This document shows positions 26,001 through 35,207 of a stretch of 64,000 bases of DNA, piece by piece. The notes below the pieces were generated by a model. That model did not search any database. It was not told the origin of the DNA and saw only the letters and a program-made list of their open reading frames with translations. The stretch spans positions 3,720,001-3,784,000 of the forward strand of contig NZ_CP094358.1 in assembly GCF_022807975.1 (NCBI RefSeq), read 5' to 3'. The stretch comes from Abyssalbus ytuae. GTDB lineage: Bacteria; Bacteroidota; Bacteroidia; Flavobacteriales; Flavobacteriaceae. Made by a program: the position numbers and the translations under genes. Position 1 is the first letter of the stretch; each line of letters starts with the position of its first letter.

Positions 26001-27461
26001 CTGTTTAACCAGACTTTTGATTTTGATAACATTCAAATAACCGACAGAAAATTCAATACCTCCGCAGTACTCGACGGTACCATTACCCATAACACTTTTA
26101 GCGATTGGTACCTTGATCTCAATATTGATACAAGAGGTAACCGGTTTTTGGTTTTAGATACTAATGAAAATGATAATGATTTGTACTACGGAAGTGGATT
26201 TATAAGCGGAAATTCAAGAATATACGGACTTACAGATGAACTGACCATTGATGTGCAGGGAACAACAGAAAGAGGGACCTCCCTTAAAATACCCGTGAAT
26301 GATGTAGAAACCATAGCTGATGCATCCATCATAAATTTTATAAATAAAAATGAAGAAGAAAGAGCCTTTGAAATAAGAAAAATTTCCGATTTCAAAGGGC
26401 TTGAAATGCAATTTGACCTGGATGTTACCCCCGATGCCGAAGTAGAAATATTACTCGATGAAAAAACCGGAAGCAGCCTCAAAGGTAAAGGGTATGGTAA
26501 CTTACTAATTGAAATAAACACCAATGGTAAGTTCCGTATGTGGGGTGACTTTTTAACAACTACAGGTGAATATAACTTTAAATACGCAGGGGTTATTGAT
26601 AAGCGTTTTACCGTACTTCCGGGTGGTTCTATAAACTGGGAAGGAGACCCTCTTAGTGCCGATGTAGATATACAGGCAATGTATACATTATATGCAAACC
26701 CTTCGGCCTTATTAGACAATGCCCCCATTACACGAAAAATAGAAACCAACGTTATCGTTAAACTTTCCGAATCATTATTACAGCCGGAACTCGATTATGA
26801 AATAAATTTCCCGACGGCCAATTCAATCATAAATTCTGAATTGCAATACAGGCTTGAAGATAAAAATAAACGCGAATTACAGGCTTTATCATTACTCTCG
26901 CAGGGAATGTTTATTGACGAAGTGAACATAAACCAGCAGGCACTAACAGGTAATTTAATAGAAACTGCCTCAAGTTTGGTAAACCAGATTTTAAATAACG
27001 GCGATGGTAAATTTGATGTAGGGTTGTCGTACGAACAGGGAGACCGTAATCCGAATCTCGATTACCAAACCGAAGATAGGCTCGGGGTAACAGTATCAAC
27101 CCAGGTAAGCGACAGGATTTTAATAAATGGTAAAATAGGTGTGCCGGTAGGAGGTGTTACAGAAACCGTGGTAGCAGGCGATGTAGAAGTACAGATTTTA
27201 TTAAATGAAGAAGGGAGTCTTAGTGCCCGTATTTTTAATCGTGAGAACGAAATCCAGCAATTCTTTGCACAACAGCAGGGGTATACCCAGGGAGTAGGAC
27301 TTTCTTACCAGGTAGATTTTGACACCTTCGGAGAGCTTTTAAGAAAAATATTCGGGAAAAAAGAACAAAAAGACCAGACAGAGAAAAATGATCAGGACAA
27401 CAAAAAAACGTTGGGTGACGGGTTGATTATTTTTTCCGAAAAAGCCGACTCGGGAGATTAA
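23061..27461 (+). CDS. TamB/DUF490-domain envelope lipid-transport or assembly protein
   Basis: This is a very long (1466-residue) AsmA/TamB-type protein: a membrane anchor, an extended beta-rich groove made of repeated strands, and a C-terminal DUF490/TamB domain (about 1000-1450, with GDATITGSVNNPNINGKL, GSINWEGDP and the terminal SYQVDFDTFGELLRKIF). TamB-like proteins bridge inner and outer membrane and move phospholipids or help outer-membrane assembly. The GTG at 23061 is the first canonical start in frame, but the frame is open back to 22980. The codons just upstream encode a basic and hydrophobic stretch (KKLRKILIRTFLVIISI) that looks like the true N-terminus. No ATG, GTG or TTG precedes it, so the real start is unresolved. 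Confidence 0.88.
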   Translation: MLIFILFSLPVVQTTLGKKVTNYLNKQYDTNINVKKVGLSYSGDVLLKGVYVEDYKKDTLFNISELATSILNTKKLLDGKLEFGDIDIDGLLFKLKTYKGEKDTNLDVFVAKLEGTDTIRPPDYESSFLLTSSKVEIHNSRFKLIDENKKNSNVLNYRNLNVKGKDFKINGPNVDIKVEELSFVSEQGVVIENLSTNFGYTRTGMKFENLNVKSPKSEIHGNVQFSYKRENLQDFLNKVNVKANFTNSRVALDEVNILYNEFGSGKVVTFSSRVEGVLNKLQTRNLSLSSENTSIKGDYLFYNLFESKKPFKLEANINNISSNYYQLRALLPNLLGKSLPSSIAKLGQLHLKGESVITEEFIEAELDVNTNLGYCYTDIKISNIDNIDNASYKGFVSLENFQLGKFLNDETVGKATFDFDVDGKGFTQDNLNTEIIGKVCGLEYNNYNYKDVEVSGIVKDKLFDGTLHSKDPNFMVDFKGLADFSGELNHFNFIASVDHMDLRRLNFAARDTKSIFKGDIHMDMVGNNLDNLAGEITFENTQYSNQNDIYNFRDFNITSTFEGRERILEINSPDIITGYIKGKFYYKELGDLVQNSIGSIYTNYSPHKISPDQYVEFNLKIYNKIVDVFFPELRFGKNTFIKGSMRADDGDFKLTFKSPKINAYGNLLDNISILVDNKNPLFNTFIEVDKIDAGFYNIEDFNLINVTLQDTLFFRTEFKGGKNLDEIYNLNFYHTFNEDNKSVIGLKKSELGFKGNSWVINRNNNNKNRVVFNNTLDSLNIEEVVMNNGNEQIDLKGSIIGENEKDIQLRFKDVSLNKILPEIDSLQLSGVMNGDFNIIQKGNYLPSSNVNISNFKVNNFDFGTFKLGIVGDESLTKYSVDGIIEREEKDIISLFGEVNYAGKESELDLKAYLNEVELMPFSPLGEDVISNMRGYVTGDATITGSVNNPNINGKLLLFDAGIYVPYLNIDLDFESPATVNLFNQTFDFDNIQITDRKFNTSAVLDGTITHNTFSDWYLDLNIDTRGNRFLVLDTNENDNDLYYGSGFISGNSRIYGLTDELTIDVQGTTERGTSLKIPVNDVETIADASIINFINKNEEERAFEIRKISDFKGLEMQFDLDVTPDAEVEILLDEKTGSSLKGKGYGNLLIEINTNGKFRMWGDFLTTTGEYNFKYAGVIDKRFTVLPGGSINWEGDPLSADVDIQAMYTLYANPSALLDNAPITRKIETNVIVKLSESLLQPELDYEINFPTANSIINSELQYRLEDKNKRELQALSLLSQGMFIDEVNINQQALTGNLIETASSLVNQILNNGDGKFDVGLSYEQGDRNPNLDYQTEDRLGVTVSTQVSDRILINGKIGVPVGGVTETVVAGDVEVQILLNEEGSLSARIFNRENEIQQFFAQQQGYTQGVGLSYQVDFDTFGELLRKIFGKKEQKDQTEKNDQDNKKTLGDGLIIFSEKADSGD

Positions 27462-27803
27462 TTATGTGCTTTACAGCTACTTGCATTTTCTTTTCTTAAA
27501 GCTTCATTATTACCCTGGAAAAATTAAGTTCCATTCATCGAAAAAGCTAAGAAATACAAAGCTTTTTGTAGTGGCTATAACTAAATGATTTCGTATTTTT
27601 GCAAAGCATTTTCGAAGCGATAAAACCAGCATTATAAGTCATGATAAAAAGGCTACAGATTGTAAAAAAATCTAAAAATGTGAGTGCTATTTGTTACGAA
27701 AATATACCGAAAACGTTTGAAATGTTTTTATCCTTCAATTTTACAGTTACAATATTAAATAATTGAAAATAGTTTGGTAGTTTTACGATCCAAAATTTAC
27801 TAA
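27462..27803. other. 342-bp intergenic region upstream of pfkA
   Basis: AT-rich, with no gene. A TATTTTTG at 27594-27601 could be a -7 box with a TTTG at 27565-27568, but the 25-bp spacer is long. I see no convincing terminator for the TamB-like gene and no riboswitch motif. Confidence 0.35.
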
Positions 27804-28790
27804 ATGTCAAAAAACATTAAGAAAATAGGGGTAATGACCTCAGGAGGAGACTCTCCTGGAATGAATGCAGCAATAAGAGCTGTAGTTAGAGCATGCGCTT
27901 ACCATAAAATAACTTGCTTAGGTATTTACAGAGGATACCAGGGTTTAATTGAAGGAGATTTTGAAGAAATGAATGCCCGTAGTGTACATCATATCATAAA
28001 TAAAGGAGGCACTATTTTAAAGTCTGCACGTTCTCAGGATTTTCGAACTCAGGAAGGAAGGGCAAAAGCATATGAAAATATTAAAAAGGCAAATATAGAT
28101 GCATTAGTTCTTATTGGAGGTGACGGTACCTTTACAGGGGGGATGGTTTTTAATGAAGAATACAATTTCCCCGTAATTGGAATCCCCGGCACCATAGATA
28201 ACGATATTTTTGGTACAAAGTTTACTTTAGGTTATGATACTGCCTTAAATACAGTAGTTGATGCAATTGATAAAATAAGGGACACGGCAAGCTCACACAA
28301 CAGATTGTTTTTTGTAGAAGTAATGGGAAGGGATGCCGGACATATCGCTTTAAATGCCGGAGTAGGATCAGGTGCTGAAGAGATTTTAATCCCGGAAGAA
28401 AATCTCGGCCTCGCACGTTTACTGGAATCATTGGAAAGAAGCCGGAAATCCGGTAAATCTTCCAGTATTGTAGTAGTTGCCGAAGGAGATAAAACAGGAA
28501 AAAATGTGTTTGAACTGGCCGAATATGTAGAGAAAAATTTACCGTATTACGATATAAGGGTTTCGGTTTTAGGACATATGCAACGCGGCGGCAGCCCCTC
28601 TTGCTATGACAGGGTGCTGGCAAGTAGAATGGGAGTAAAAGCCGTAGAGTCTTTACTCGAAGGAAAAACAAATTATATGGTAGGGATACAGGATGATAAA
28701 ATGATACTTACACCTTTGGACCAGGCAGTAAAAGGAAAATCAGAAATAGATAAGGAACTGCTTAAGGTGTCGGATATCATGTCAATTTAG
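27804..28790 (+). CDS. pfkA: ATP-dependent 6-phosphofructokinase, short bacterial PfkA type
   Basis: This 328-residue protein has the classical bacterial PfkA motif order: MTSGGDSPGMNAAIR (ATP loop), GGDGT (105-109), PGTIDND (128-134), VEVMGRDAGHIAL and LGHMQRGGSPSC. Gly at both positions that distinguish ATP from pyrophosphate users indicates an ATP enzyme. It commits fructose 6-phosphate to glycolysis. It is followed 31 bp later by gapA, so the two glycolytic genes are probably co-transcribed. It is clearly distinct from the 440-residue PFK at 14961. Confidence 0.95.
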   Translation: MSKNIKKIGVMTSGGDSPGMNAAIRAVVRACAYHKITCLGIYRGYQGLIEGDFEEMNARSVHHIINKGGTILKSARSQDFRTQEGRAKAYENIKKANIDALVLIGGDGTFTGGMVFNEEYNFPVIGIPGTIDNDIFGTKFTLGYDTALNTVVDAIDKIRDTASSHNRLFFVEVMGRDAGHIALNAGVGSGAEEILIPEENLGLARLLESLERSRKSGKSSSIVVVAEGDKTGKNVFELAEYVEKNLPYYDIRVSVLGHMQRGGSPSCYDRVLASRMGVKAVESLLEGKTNYMVGIQDDKMILTPLDQAVKGKSEIDKELLKVSDIMSI

Positions 28791-28797
28791 AAGTTAA

Positions 28798-29823
<1,026 letters not shown>

Positions 29824-29862
29824 TTATTAACCAGCAAATCTTTGCAACACTAAATAGTATAT

Positions 29863-30720
29863 ATGATTTTAATTGTTGATAGTGGAGCCACTAAATCCGA
29901 TTGGATAGCACTGGATGAGGATGGAAACAAGTTGTTTTTTACACAAACACTTGGATTAAGCCCCGAGGTGTTAACCAGGGAGATTATTCAGGACCGTCTT
30001 GCAAATAATTTTGAATTAAACAAACACAGAAAAGAAGTTACTCACCTGTATTTTTACGGGGCCGGTTGCGGTACCGTCAGAATGAGAAAATTTCTTAATA
30101 GTATTTTTTCAAATTATTTTGTGAATGCAAAGATTGATGTAAAAGAAGATACATATGCTGCCATTTATTCTACAATTAATCCCGATGAACCTGCAATAGT
30201 TTGTATTTTAGGAACCGGGTCTAATTGTAGTTACTGGGATGGAAGCCAGCTTATTCAAAAAGTTACTTCTTTAGGTTATATTTTGATGGATGATTGTAGC
30301 GGTAATCATTTCGGAAGAAAATTAATCCGGGATTATTACTACCATAAAATGCCTTCAAAATTATCAACCAAATTTGCACAACAGTATGATTTGGATGCCG
30401 ATGTAATTAAAAATCATTTATATAAGGAACCTAATCCTAATACATACTTAGCTACTTTTGCTCGCTTTATTATAGAAAATAAAGATGAGGAGTATAGCCA
30501 GAGAGTAATCAAAAACGGTATGCAACTGTTTATTGATAACGCTATCAAGCAATACGAAGTGGCTAAAACGGTTCCTGTGCATTTTGTGGGCAGTATAGCT
30601 TACTATCTTCAAAAAGAATTAAAAGAAAAAATGGAAGAAAACGGTCTGAGGGTTGGTAATATAATGCGCCGGCCTATTGACGGACTGGTTGAATACCATA
30701 AGAATATTATTTTTAGCTAA
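29863..30720 (+). CDS. BadF/BadG/NagK-family ATPase, probable N-acetylglucosamine kinase-like sugar kinase
   Basis: This 285-residue ASKHA-fold protein opens with ILIVDSGATKSDW (phosphate 1 motif). It then shows YFYGAGCGT, CILGTGSNCSYWDG (phosphate 2) and VHFVGSIAYYLQKEL (adenosine motif). This matches the COG2971 family, whose bacterial members phosphorylate N-acetylglucosamine or glucosamine, though some of this superfamily activate CoA dehydratases. Its place after pfkA-gapA, 39 bp downstream, and a strong terminator behind it favour a role in feeding amino sugars to glycolysis. The exact sugar is not readable. Confidence 0.8.
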   Translation: MILIVDSGATKSDWIALDEDGNKLFFTQTLGLSPEVLTREIIQDRLANNFELNKHRKEVTHLYFYGAGCGTVRMRKFLNSIFSNYFVNAKIDVKEDTYAAIYSTINPDEPAIVCILGTGSNCSYWDGSQLIQKVTSLGYILMDDCSGNHFGRKLIRDYYYHKMPSKLSTKFAQQYDLDADVIKNHLYKEPNPNTYLATFARFIIENKDEEYSQRVIKNGMQLFIDNAIKQYEVAKTVPVHFVGSIAYYLQKELKEKMEENGLRVGNIMRRPIDGLVEYHKNIIFS

Positions 30721-30742
30721 TCTTTGTTATAATAGTAAATAA

Positions 30743-30770
30743 AAAAGCGGGAGTTTAGTAGCCCGCTTTT
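30743..30770 (+). terminator. Rho-independent terminator after the pfkA-gapA-kinase operon
   Basis: The perfect stem aaaagcggg/cccgctttt with a 10-base loop continues into a T run. It lies 22 bp beyond the kinase stop. Confidence 0.88.
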
Positions 30771-30870
30771 TTTTTAACTAAAATTACTATTCGTAATCTG
30801 TTTATAAACCTGGAAGGTTTATATTATAGAAATATCTTATATGGAAGATAGCTTGCAGATGCAGTACTTT

Positions 30871-32214
30871 TTATATCCCCGTATAATTGGAAGGCGTTAT
30901 TTTTTTGAGCTCGGTTTTTATATCGTCCGATACGTTAAGTGTATTAATAAAATTAGCAATGGAATTCTGCGTTATTTTTTCATTGGTCCTGGTAAGTCCC
31001 TTTAAAGCTTCATACGGATTAGGATATCCTTCCCTTCTCAAAATAGTTTGTATCGCTTCGGCCACAACTGCCCAGTTATTTTCAAGGTCTTGTTTAAATT
31101 TATCCTCATTTAAAAGTAATTTGTTTAAACCTTTCAGGGTAGATTGAAAACCAATAAGAGTATGCCCGAAAGGAACCCCTATGTTTCTTAATACGGTACT
31201 GTCAGTTAAGTCCCGTTGTAATCTTGATACCGGAAGTTTTGCTGCCAGGTGTTCAAATATGGCATTGGCTATTCCCAGGTTACCTTCGGAGTTTTCAAAG
31301 TCTATGGGGTTAACCTTGTGAGGCATTGCCGAAGAACCAACTTCACCTTTTTTTATTTTTTGCTTAAAATAGTCCATAGATATATAAGTCCATATATCGC
31401 GGTTAAGGTCAGTTATAATGGTATTGATTCTTTTTAAACCATCAAACAAAGCAGCCATATGGTCATAATGTTCAATTTGAGTGGTGGGAAAAGAATGTTG
31501 CAAACCTAATTCTTCCTGCACAAAACGGGTTCCAAACTCTTTCCAGTCAATATCAGGATAGGCTACTTTATGGGCATTGAAATTGCCTGTAGCACCTCCG
31601 AATTTTGCTGCTCCCGGAATATCATTTAATAAATTGAACTGTTCTTTTAACCTTACTACAAATACTTCAATTTCTTTTCCTAAACGGGTGGGCGAGGCGG
31701 GCTGTCCATGGGTTCGCGCCAGCATGGGGATATTTTTCCATTCCCCGGCAAGGAATTCAAGTTTTTCCAATACCAATAAATATTCCGGTATATATACATC
31801 TCCCAGGGCTTCTTTTATAGAAAGAGGGATGGCAGTATTGTTTATATCCTGGGAGGTTAATCCGAAATGGATAAATTCCTTATATTCTGAAATGCCTAAC
31901 GAATCAAACTTTTCTTTTATAAAATATTCTACCGCCTTTACATCATGATTGGTTGTTTTTTCAATTTCTTTAATAGCAGATGCATCAACTGTTGTAAAGC
32001 TTTTATAAATATCCCTTAAATTTTCAAATAAAGAAGTATTAAACTCTTTTAACTGGGGTAAGGGGATATTGCATAGTGCAATGAAATATTCGATTTCTAC
32101 CAATACCCGGTATCTTATTAATGCCTCTTCTGAAAAATAAGCAGAAAGTTTTTCTGTTTTATTCCGGTAGCGGCCATCTATGGGTGAAATGGCATTTAAG
32201 GGTGTGAGTTTCAT
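30871..32214 (-). CDS. purB: Adenylosuccinate lyase PurB
   Basis: This 447-residue member of the fumarase/aspartase superfamily splits adenylosuccinate and SAICAR in purine synthesis. Motifs include PIDGRYR at the N-terminus, ARTHGQPASPTRLGKE, GGATGNFNAH and the signature GSSAMPHKVNPIDFENSEGN (catalytic Ser in the flexible loop). The frame extends upstream to 32463, but those 83 residues are a translation of the intergenic repeat and carry no homology. The ATG at 32214 gives the normal N-terminus, and a TAAATTTG (-7-like, 32245-32238 on the minus strand) precedes it. Confidence 0.95.
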   Translation of the reverse strand: MKLTPLNAISPIDGRYRNKTEKLSAYFSEEALIRYRVLVEIEYFIALCNIPLPQLKEFNTSLFENLRDIYKSFTTVDASAIKEIEKTTNHDVKAVEYFIKEKFDSLGISEYKEFIHFGLTSQDINNTAIPLSIKEALGDVYIPEYLLVLEKLEFLAGEWKNIPMLARTHGQPASPTRLGKEIEVFVVRLKEQFNLLNDIPGAAKFGGATGNFNAHKVAYPDIDWKEFGTRFVQEELGLQHSFPTTQIEHYDHMAALFDGLKRINTIITDLNRDIWTYISMDYFKQKIKKGEVGSSAMPHKVNPIDFENSEGNLGIANAIFEHLAAKLPVSRLQRDLTDSTVLRNIGVPFGHTLIGFQSTLKGLNKLLLNEDKFKQDLENNWAVVAEAIQTILRREGYPNPYEALKGLTRTNEKITQNSIANFINTLNVSDDIKTELKKITPSNYTGI

Positions 32215-32330
32215 TTTATGAATTTTTAAAGAAGGCACAAATTTACAGCCTCTTAGCCAAAATTGACTACAGAAACTGTATTTTTTTATTAAAAAACCAG
32301 CTTTCAAAAACCGGAGTTTTCTTCTTTCCC

Positions 32331-32617
32331 GCCAGAATGACCCTGTCGGGCTGGCCCTCCAGAATGACTTTGTCGGGCTGGCGGAAACCCTGTAATGACT
32401 GCTGCACGCATGTTTCACGCTTCCGGAAACTGCAGAAGGCCGGCGCATACAGTTTTCTGCCAACCTGGCATTCCAAATTAGCTGGCGTATGTATGTTTTA
32501 CCAATCCCCAGGATGCAGAATGCTGTTTCCTGAAGTTTTCAGCCAATCTGAATCTCTAAATAAACTGTTTCCTGAATTTTTCGACCAATCCCACCAGAAT
32601 GACCCTGTCGGGCGGGC
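32331..32617. repeat. Cluster of three REP-like repeats with core CCAGAATGACCCTGTCGGG
   Basis: Copies lie at 32331-32355, 32358-32383 (tttgtcggg variant) and 32594-32617. Each is bounded by GC-rich arms (ccgcc/ggcgg or ccc/ggcggg) that can pair, and the first two together make a larger inverted structure from cccgcc to ggcgg. The core resembles the hairpin at 13433-13463. This looks like a dispersed intergenic repeat family rather than a gene. Confidence 0.7.
32523..32590 (+). repeat. Two direct copies of a 26-bp segment, period 42 bp
   Basis: The segments at 32523-32548 and 32565-32590 both start ctgtttcctgaa and end ccaatc, differing at only a few positions. They adjoin the third REP-like copy and are probably part of the same composite repeat. 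Confidence 0.65.
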
Positions 32618-32717
32618 TGAAACCCGGGAACGCTGTCGACAAAAGCTTTCTGCCAAAGTAGTTAGTGAAGTGTACTATTTATTTAATAGACTGTAAACCT
32701 TTGCTTGTATTTGAGAA

Positions 32718-33278
32718 TTAATTCTTGTTTAATTGGTATAGTATATGCCTGGCACGTGCCTTGTATGCAGCAGAATGGGAAGAAAACCCTATTTCAAGTA
32801 TTTTTTTAAGTTCGGGGTGTATCCACTTAATTTCTTTTCCCAACAGGTATAAAGTTTGCATGGAATAGGCTTTTACAGCTACTTTTTCATCATTTATTAT
32901 CCAGTCAAAACAACATTCGGTAATTTTTTGCAAATGGGAAGTGTTTAAAATTTTTTTTACCGGTGAATCATTTTTTCCGAAGTATTCACAACACAGCATT
33001 TCACATATTTTAGCTATGGGGCGTACAGCCGAATCAAACTTTATTTTATGAATGTTTTCTATAAAATAATCAATATCACCCAGTAGCCATTCCATATTTT
33101 TTTTACACACAAACTCCAGCACCCAACAGGCTTTTACCGACACTTTATCTTCAACCATAAAACATATTTTTAAAAGCCCGGGAAACAGGGGTTTATTTGC
33201 CAGGACCAGTTCAGCAGCTTGTAACCTTGCTTGCCTGGAGGCATTAATATATTTTAGATTGTTGTACAGTAAGTTCAT
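32718..33278 (-). CDS. HEAT/ARM-like helical-repeat protein of unknown role
   Basis: This 186-residue, leaderless, soluble protein is almost entirely alpha-helical, with repeating helix pairs (for example KVSVKACWVLEFVCKK and KVAVKAYSMQTLYLLGKE) that read as degenerate HEAT repeats. It probably binds another protein. No catalytic motif is present, and I do not recognise a named family. It lies upstream of purB on the same strand, separated by the repeat cluster, an association I believe recurs in Flavobacteriaceae. Several Cys residues (six or more) are noticeable but not in a metal-binding pattern. Confidence 0.65.
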   Translation of the reverse strand: MNLLYNNLKYINASRQARLQAAELVLANKPLFPGLLKICFMVEDKVSVKACWVLEFVCKKNMEWLLGDIDYFIENIHKIKFDSAVRPIAKICEMLCCEYFGKNDSPVKKILNTSHLQKITECCFDWIINDEKVAVKAYSMQTLYLLGKEIKWIHPELKKILEIGFSSHSAAYKARARHILYQLNKN

Positions 33279-33341
33279 TTGCTTTTTTGTAATTTTAGTT
33301 TATAAATTTAAAGTTTTTTACTATCCAAATAATATCGTGTA

Positions 33342-33809
33342 ATGAAAACAAAGCATAAAATTCTTATTGTTTTATTGGTAATTTTTATAGGCATGCAGTT
33401 TTATGTGCCGGAAAAAAACCTTTCTAAAGGGGAGCCAAAATTAGATTTTTTACATCTGACTAATCCGTCGCGTGAAATTGCCGATATTTTTACAACCTCC
33501 TGCTATGATTGCCATTCTAATTTTACCTATTATCCCTGGTATAGTAGAATTGCTCCCGTATCTTATTGGTTGAGCCATCATATAAATGAAGGCAAAGAGC
33601 ATCTTAATTTTTCAGAGTGGGAAAATTATCCACGGGATAAAAAAATAAGAAAGCTTGAAGAAATAAGGGAAGAAGTTCAGGAAAAAGAAATGCCCCTTAA
33701 ATCGTATACTTTATTACATGGAAACGCCAAGTTGAGTAACGACCAGATTTTTGATTTACTGGAATGGGTTGATAAAATTAAGAAAGGTTACGAATCAGGT
33801 GTTCGATAG
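33342..33809 (+). CDS. Heme-binding domain protein, single CXXCH
   Basis: This 155-residue protein has an uncleaved or cleaved N-terminal hydrophobic segment (ILIVLLVIFIGMQFYV) and a haem_bd domain with C54-Y-D-C57-H58, the covalent c-type heme site. NPSREIADIFTTSCYDCHSN, represented by SREIADIF and CYDCHSN, followed by YPWYSRIAPVSYWL, are the family motifs. It should face the periplasm and could serve electron transfer or heme sensing; no partner oxidase is adjacent. Its 3' end overlaps the convergent sirtuin gene by 32 bp. Confidence 0.82.
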   Translation: MKTKHKILIVLLVIFIGMQFYVPEKNLSKGEPKLDFLHLTNPSREIADIFTTSCYDCHSNFTYYPWYSRIAPVSYWLSHHINEGKEHLNFSEWENYPRDKKIRKLEEIREEVQEKEMPLKSYTLLHGNAKLSNDQIFDLLEWVDKIKKGYESGVR

Positions 33810-34470
33810 CCATGGGCACTCCTTCGGTAGCTTTTTTACTAATGACTTTTAAACCGGGCACTTCATTTGTTGAAATATTAGGATTGGGATCAATAAAATA
33901 AATGGGAGTACCTGGCTGGGTAAAGTTTATAAGGCTGGCAGCCGGATATACCTGCATAGAGGTGCCCACTATCATTAAAAAATTTGCTTCGGCTACAACA
34001 CCTGCCGCTACCTTAATCATGGGGACATCTTCATAAAACCATACTATATGCGGGCGTAATTGAGAATTTTTTTCGCATACATCACCAATATTGATATCTC
34101 CTTTCCAGTCATAAATCAAGTTATGGTCTGCCGTACTCCTTGCTTTTAACAATTCTCCGTGCAAATGAATAACTTTGGTGCTGCCTGCTCTTTCATGTAA
34201 ATCGTCTACGTTTTGGGTTATAACAGATACGTCAAACTCCTTTTCAAGTTTGGCAATAGCTTCATGTGCCGTATTGGGTTTTACCGTACACAGTTGTTTT
34301 CTTCTCTGATTGTAAAAATTGAGAACCAGCCCTTTGTTAGCGGCCCATCCCATGGGAGATGCCACCTGCATTACATCATGGCCTTCCCATAACCCGTTAG
34401 AGTCCCTGAAAGTATTAATACCGCTTTCGGCACTCATACCGGCACCTGTGAGTACTACTAGTTTTTTCAT
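33778..34470 (-). CDS. Sir2-family NAD-dependent protein deacylase (class III sirtuin)
   Basis: This 230-residue sirtuin removes acyl groups from lysines using NAD+. Motifs are GAGMSAESGINTFR (NAD binding), TQNVDDLHERAG (catalytic core), and the catalytic His in HLHGEL. Y-x-x-R in FYNQRRKQL is the residue pair that class III enzymes use to bind succinyl or malonyl lysine. The zinc module is eroded: where CobB has paired Cys residues, this protein has KARSTADHN and a single DVCEKNSQ. Loss of these cysteines seems common in Bacteroidota relatives. Its tail overlaps the heme-binding protein gene. Confidence 0.88.
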   Translation of the reverse strand: MKKLVVLTGAGMSAESGINTFRDSNGLWEGHDVMQVASPMGWAANKGLVLNFYNQRRKQLCTVKPNTAHEAIAKLEKEFDVSVITQNVDDLHERAGSTKVIHLHGELLKARSTADHNLIYDWKGDINIGDVCEKNSQLRPHIVWFYEDVPMIKVAAGVVAEANFLMIVGTSMQVYPAASLINFTQPGTPIYFIDPNPNISTNEVPGLKVISKKATEGVPMAIEHLIRNLS

Positions 34471-34523
34471 TTTCTTTGCTTTTCTAAAACTAAAATAACA
34501 TCTATATTTAAAAAAAAGTAATA

Positions 34524-35183
34524 ATGACTGATATTGATTTGTTAAATTATCTCGAAGATTATTTAACAGAAGAAAGAAAAAACAAGTTTATTGAAGTTTT
34601 AAACCGGCGCACAAGACATTTTACCCTCGCTATTGAAGATGTTTACCAGTTGCACAATACCAGTGCGGCTATAAGAAGTTGTGATGTTTTTGGGGTACAG
34701 GAAGCTCATGTAATTGAGCAGCGTTTTGGTAAACGGCTGGATGAAAAAATTGCAATGGGAGCCCAGAAATGGGTAGATGTAATAAGACATAAAAACACCA
34801 CCGATTGTATTGATTATTTAAAGGGAAAAGGATATAAAATAATTGCAACCACCCCTCATAATGATTCATGCTATCTTTATGATTTTGATATAACGGAAAA
34901 AGCGGCTTTCTTTTTTGGCACGGAAAAAGAAGGAATATCGGATGAGGTGATTAACAGTGCCGATGGTTTCTTAAAAATTCCTATGGCAGGTTTTAGTGAA
35001 AGTTTAAATGTATCGGTCTCGGTAGCTATTGTACTTCAGTATGTAACTTCCAAACTAAGAAATTCGGAAATAGACTGGGGTTTAACAGAAGGTGAGATAT
35101 TGGAGAAACGATTGGACTGGGCAAAAAAATCAATTAAAAGTGTTAGCAAAATTATTGAAAGGTATAAGAAGGATAATTTATAA
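34524..35183 (+). CDS. trmH: tRNA (Gm18) 2'-O-methyltransferase TrmH
   Basis: This 219-residue SPOUT-class methyltransferase shows the TrmH motifs: NTSAAIRSCDVFGV (motif 1 with the catalytic Arg), FFFGTEKEGISDEV (motif 2) and IPMAGFSESLNVSVSVAI (motif 3, knot). The C-terminal helix extension (EKRLDWAKKSIKS) is also typical of TrmH rather than RlmB. It methylates the ribose of G18 in tRNAs. It diverges from the sirtuin gene. Confidence 0.9.
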   Translation: MTDIDLLNYLEDYLTEERKNKFIEVLNRRTRHFTLAIEDVYQLHNTSAAIRSCDVFGVQEAHVIEQRFGKRLDEKIAMGAQKWVDVIRHKNTTDCIDYLKGKGYKIIATTPHNDSCYLYDFDITEKAAFFFGTEKEGISDEVINSADGFLKIPMAGFSESLNVSVSVAIVLQYVTSKLRNSEIDWGLTEGEILEKRLDWAKKSIKSVSKIIERYKKDNL

Positions 35184-35207
35184 ATTTCTCAAGGGGAAAA
35201 TGAATAA

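Larger units (their letters stand above)
32215..32717. other. 503-bp intergenic region rich in repeats, upstream of purB
   Basis: It contains three copies of a GAATGAC-x-x-TGTCGGG repeat and a duplicated 26-bp segment (separate entries). Base composition is noticeably richer in G+C than elsewhere. Frames that cross it (such as 32337-32696 on +) are unsupported. The putative purB -7 box sits at its left end. Confidence 0.6.

Noticed and set aside
26186-26749. 187-codon frame on the minus strand
   Set aside because: Antisense shadow of the TamB-like gene; Ser-rich composition with no homology pattern.
28222-28671. 149-codon frame on the minus strand
   Set aside because: Antisense to pfkA, with low-complexity Leu/Arg content typical of a shadow frame.
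32215-32463. Extended N-terminus of adenylosuccinate lyase (83 extra residues)
   Set aside because: The extra residues are a read-through of the intergenic repeats and do not resemble a domain; the ATG at 32214 gives the standard PurB start.
32337-32696. Open frame of 119 codons on + across the purB upstream region
   Set aside because: It covers REP-like repeats and has no domain; its Trp/Arg/Cys-rich composition is that of translated repeat DNA.
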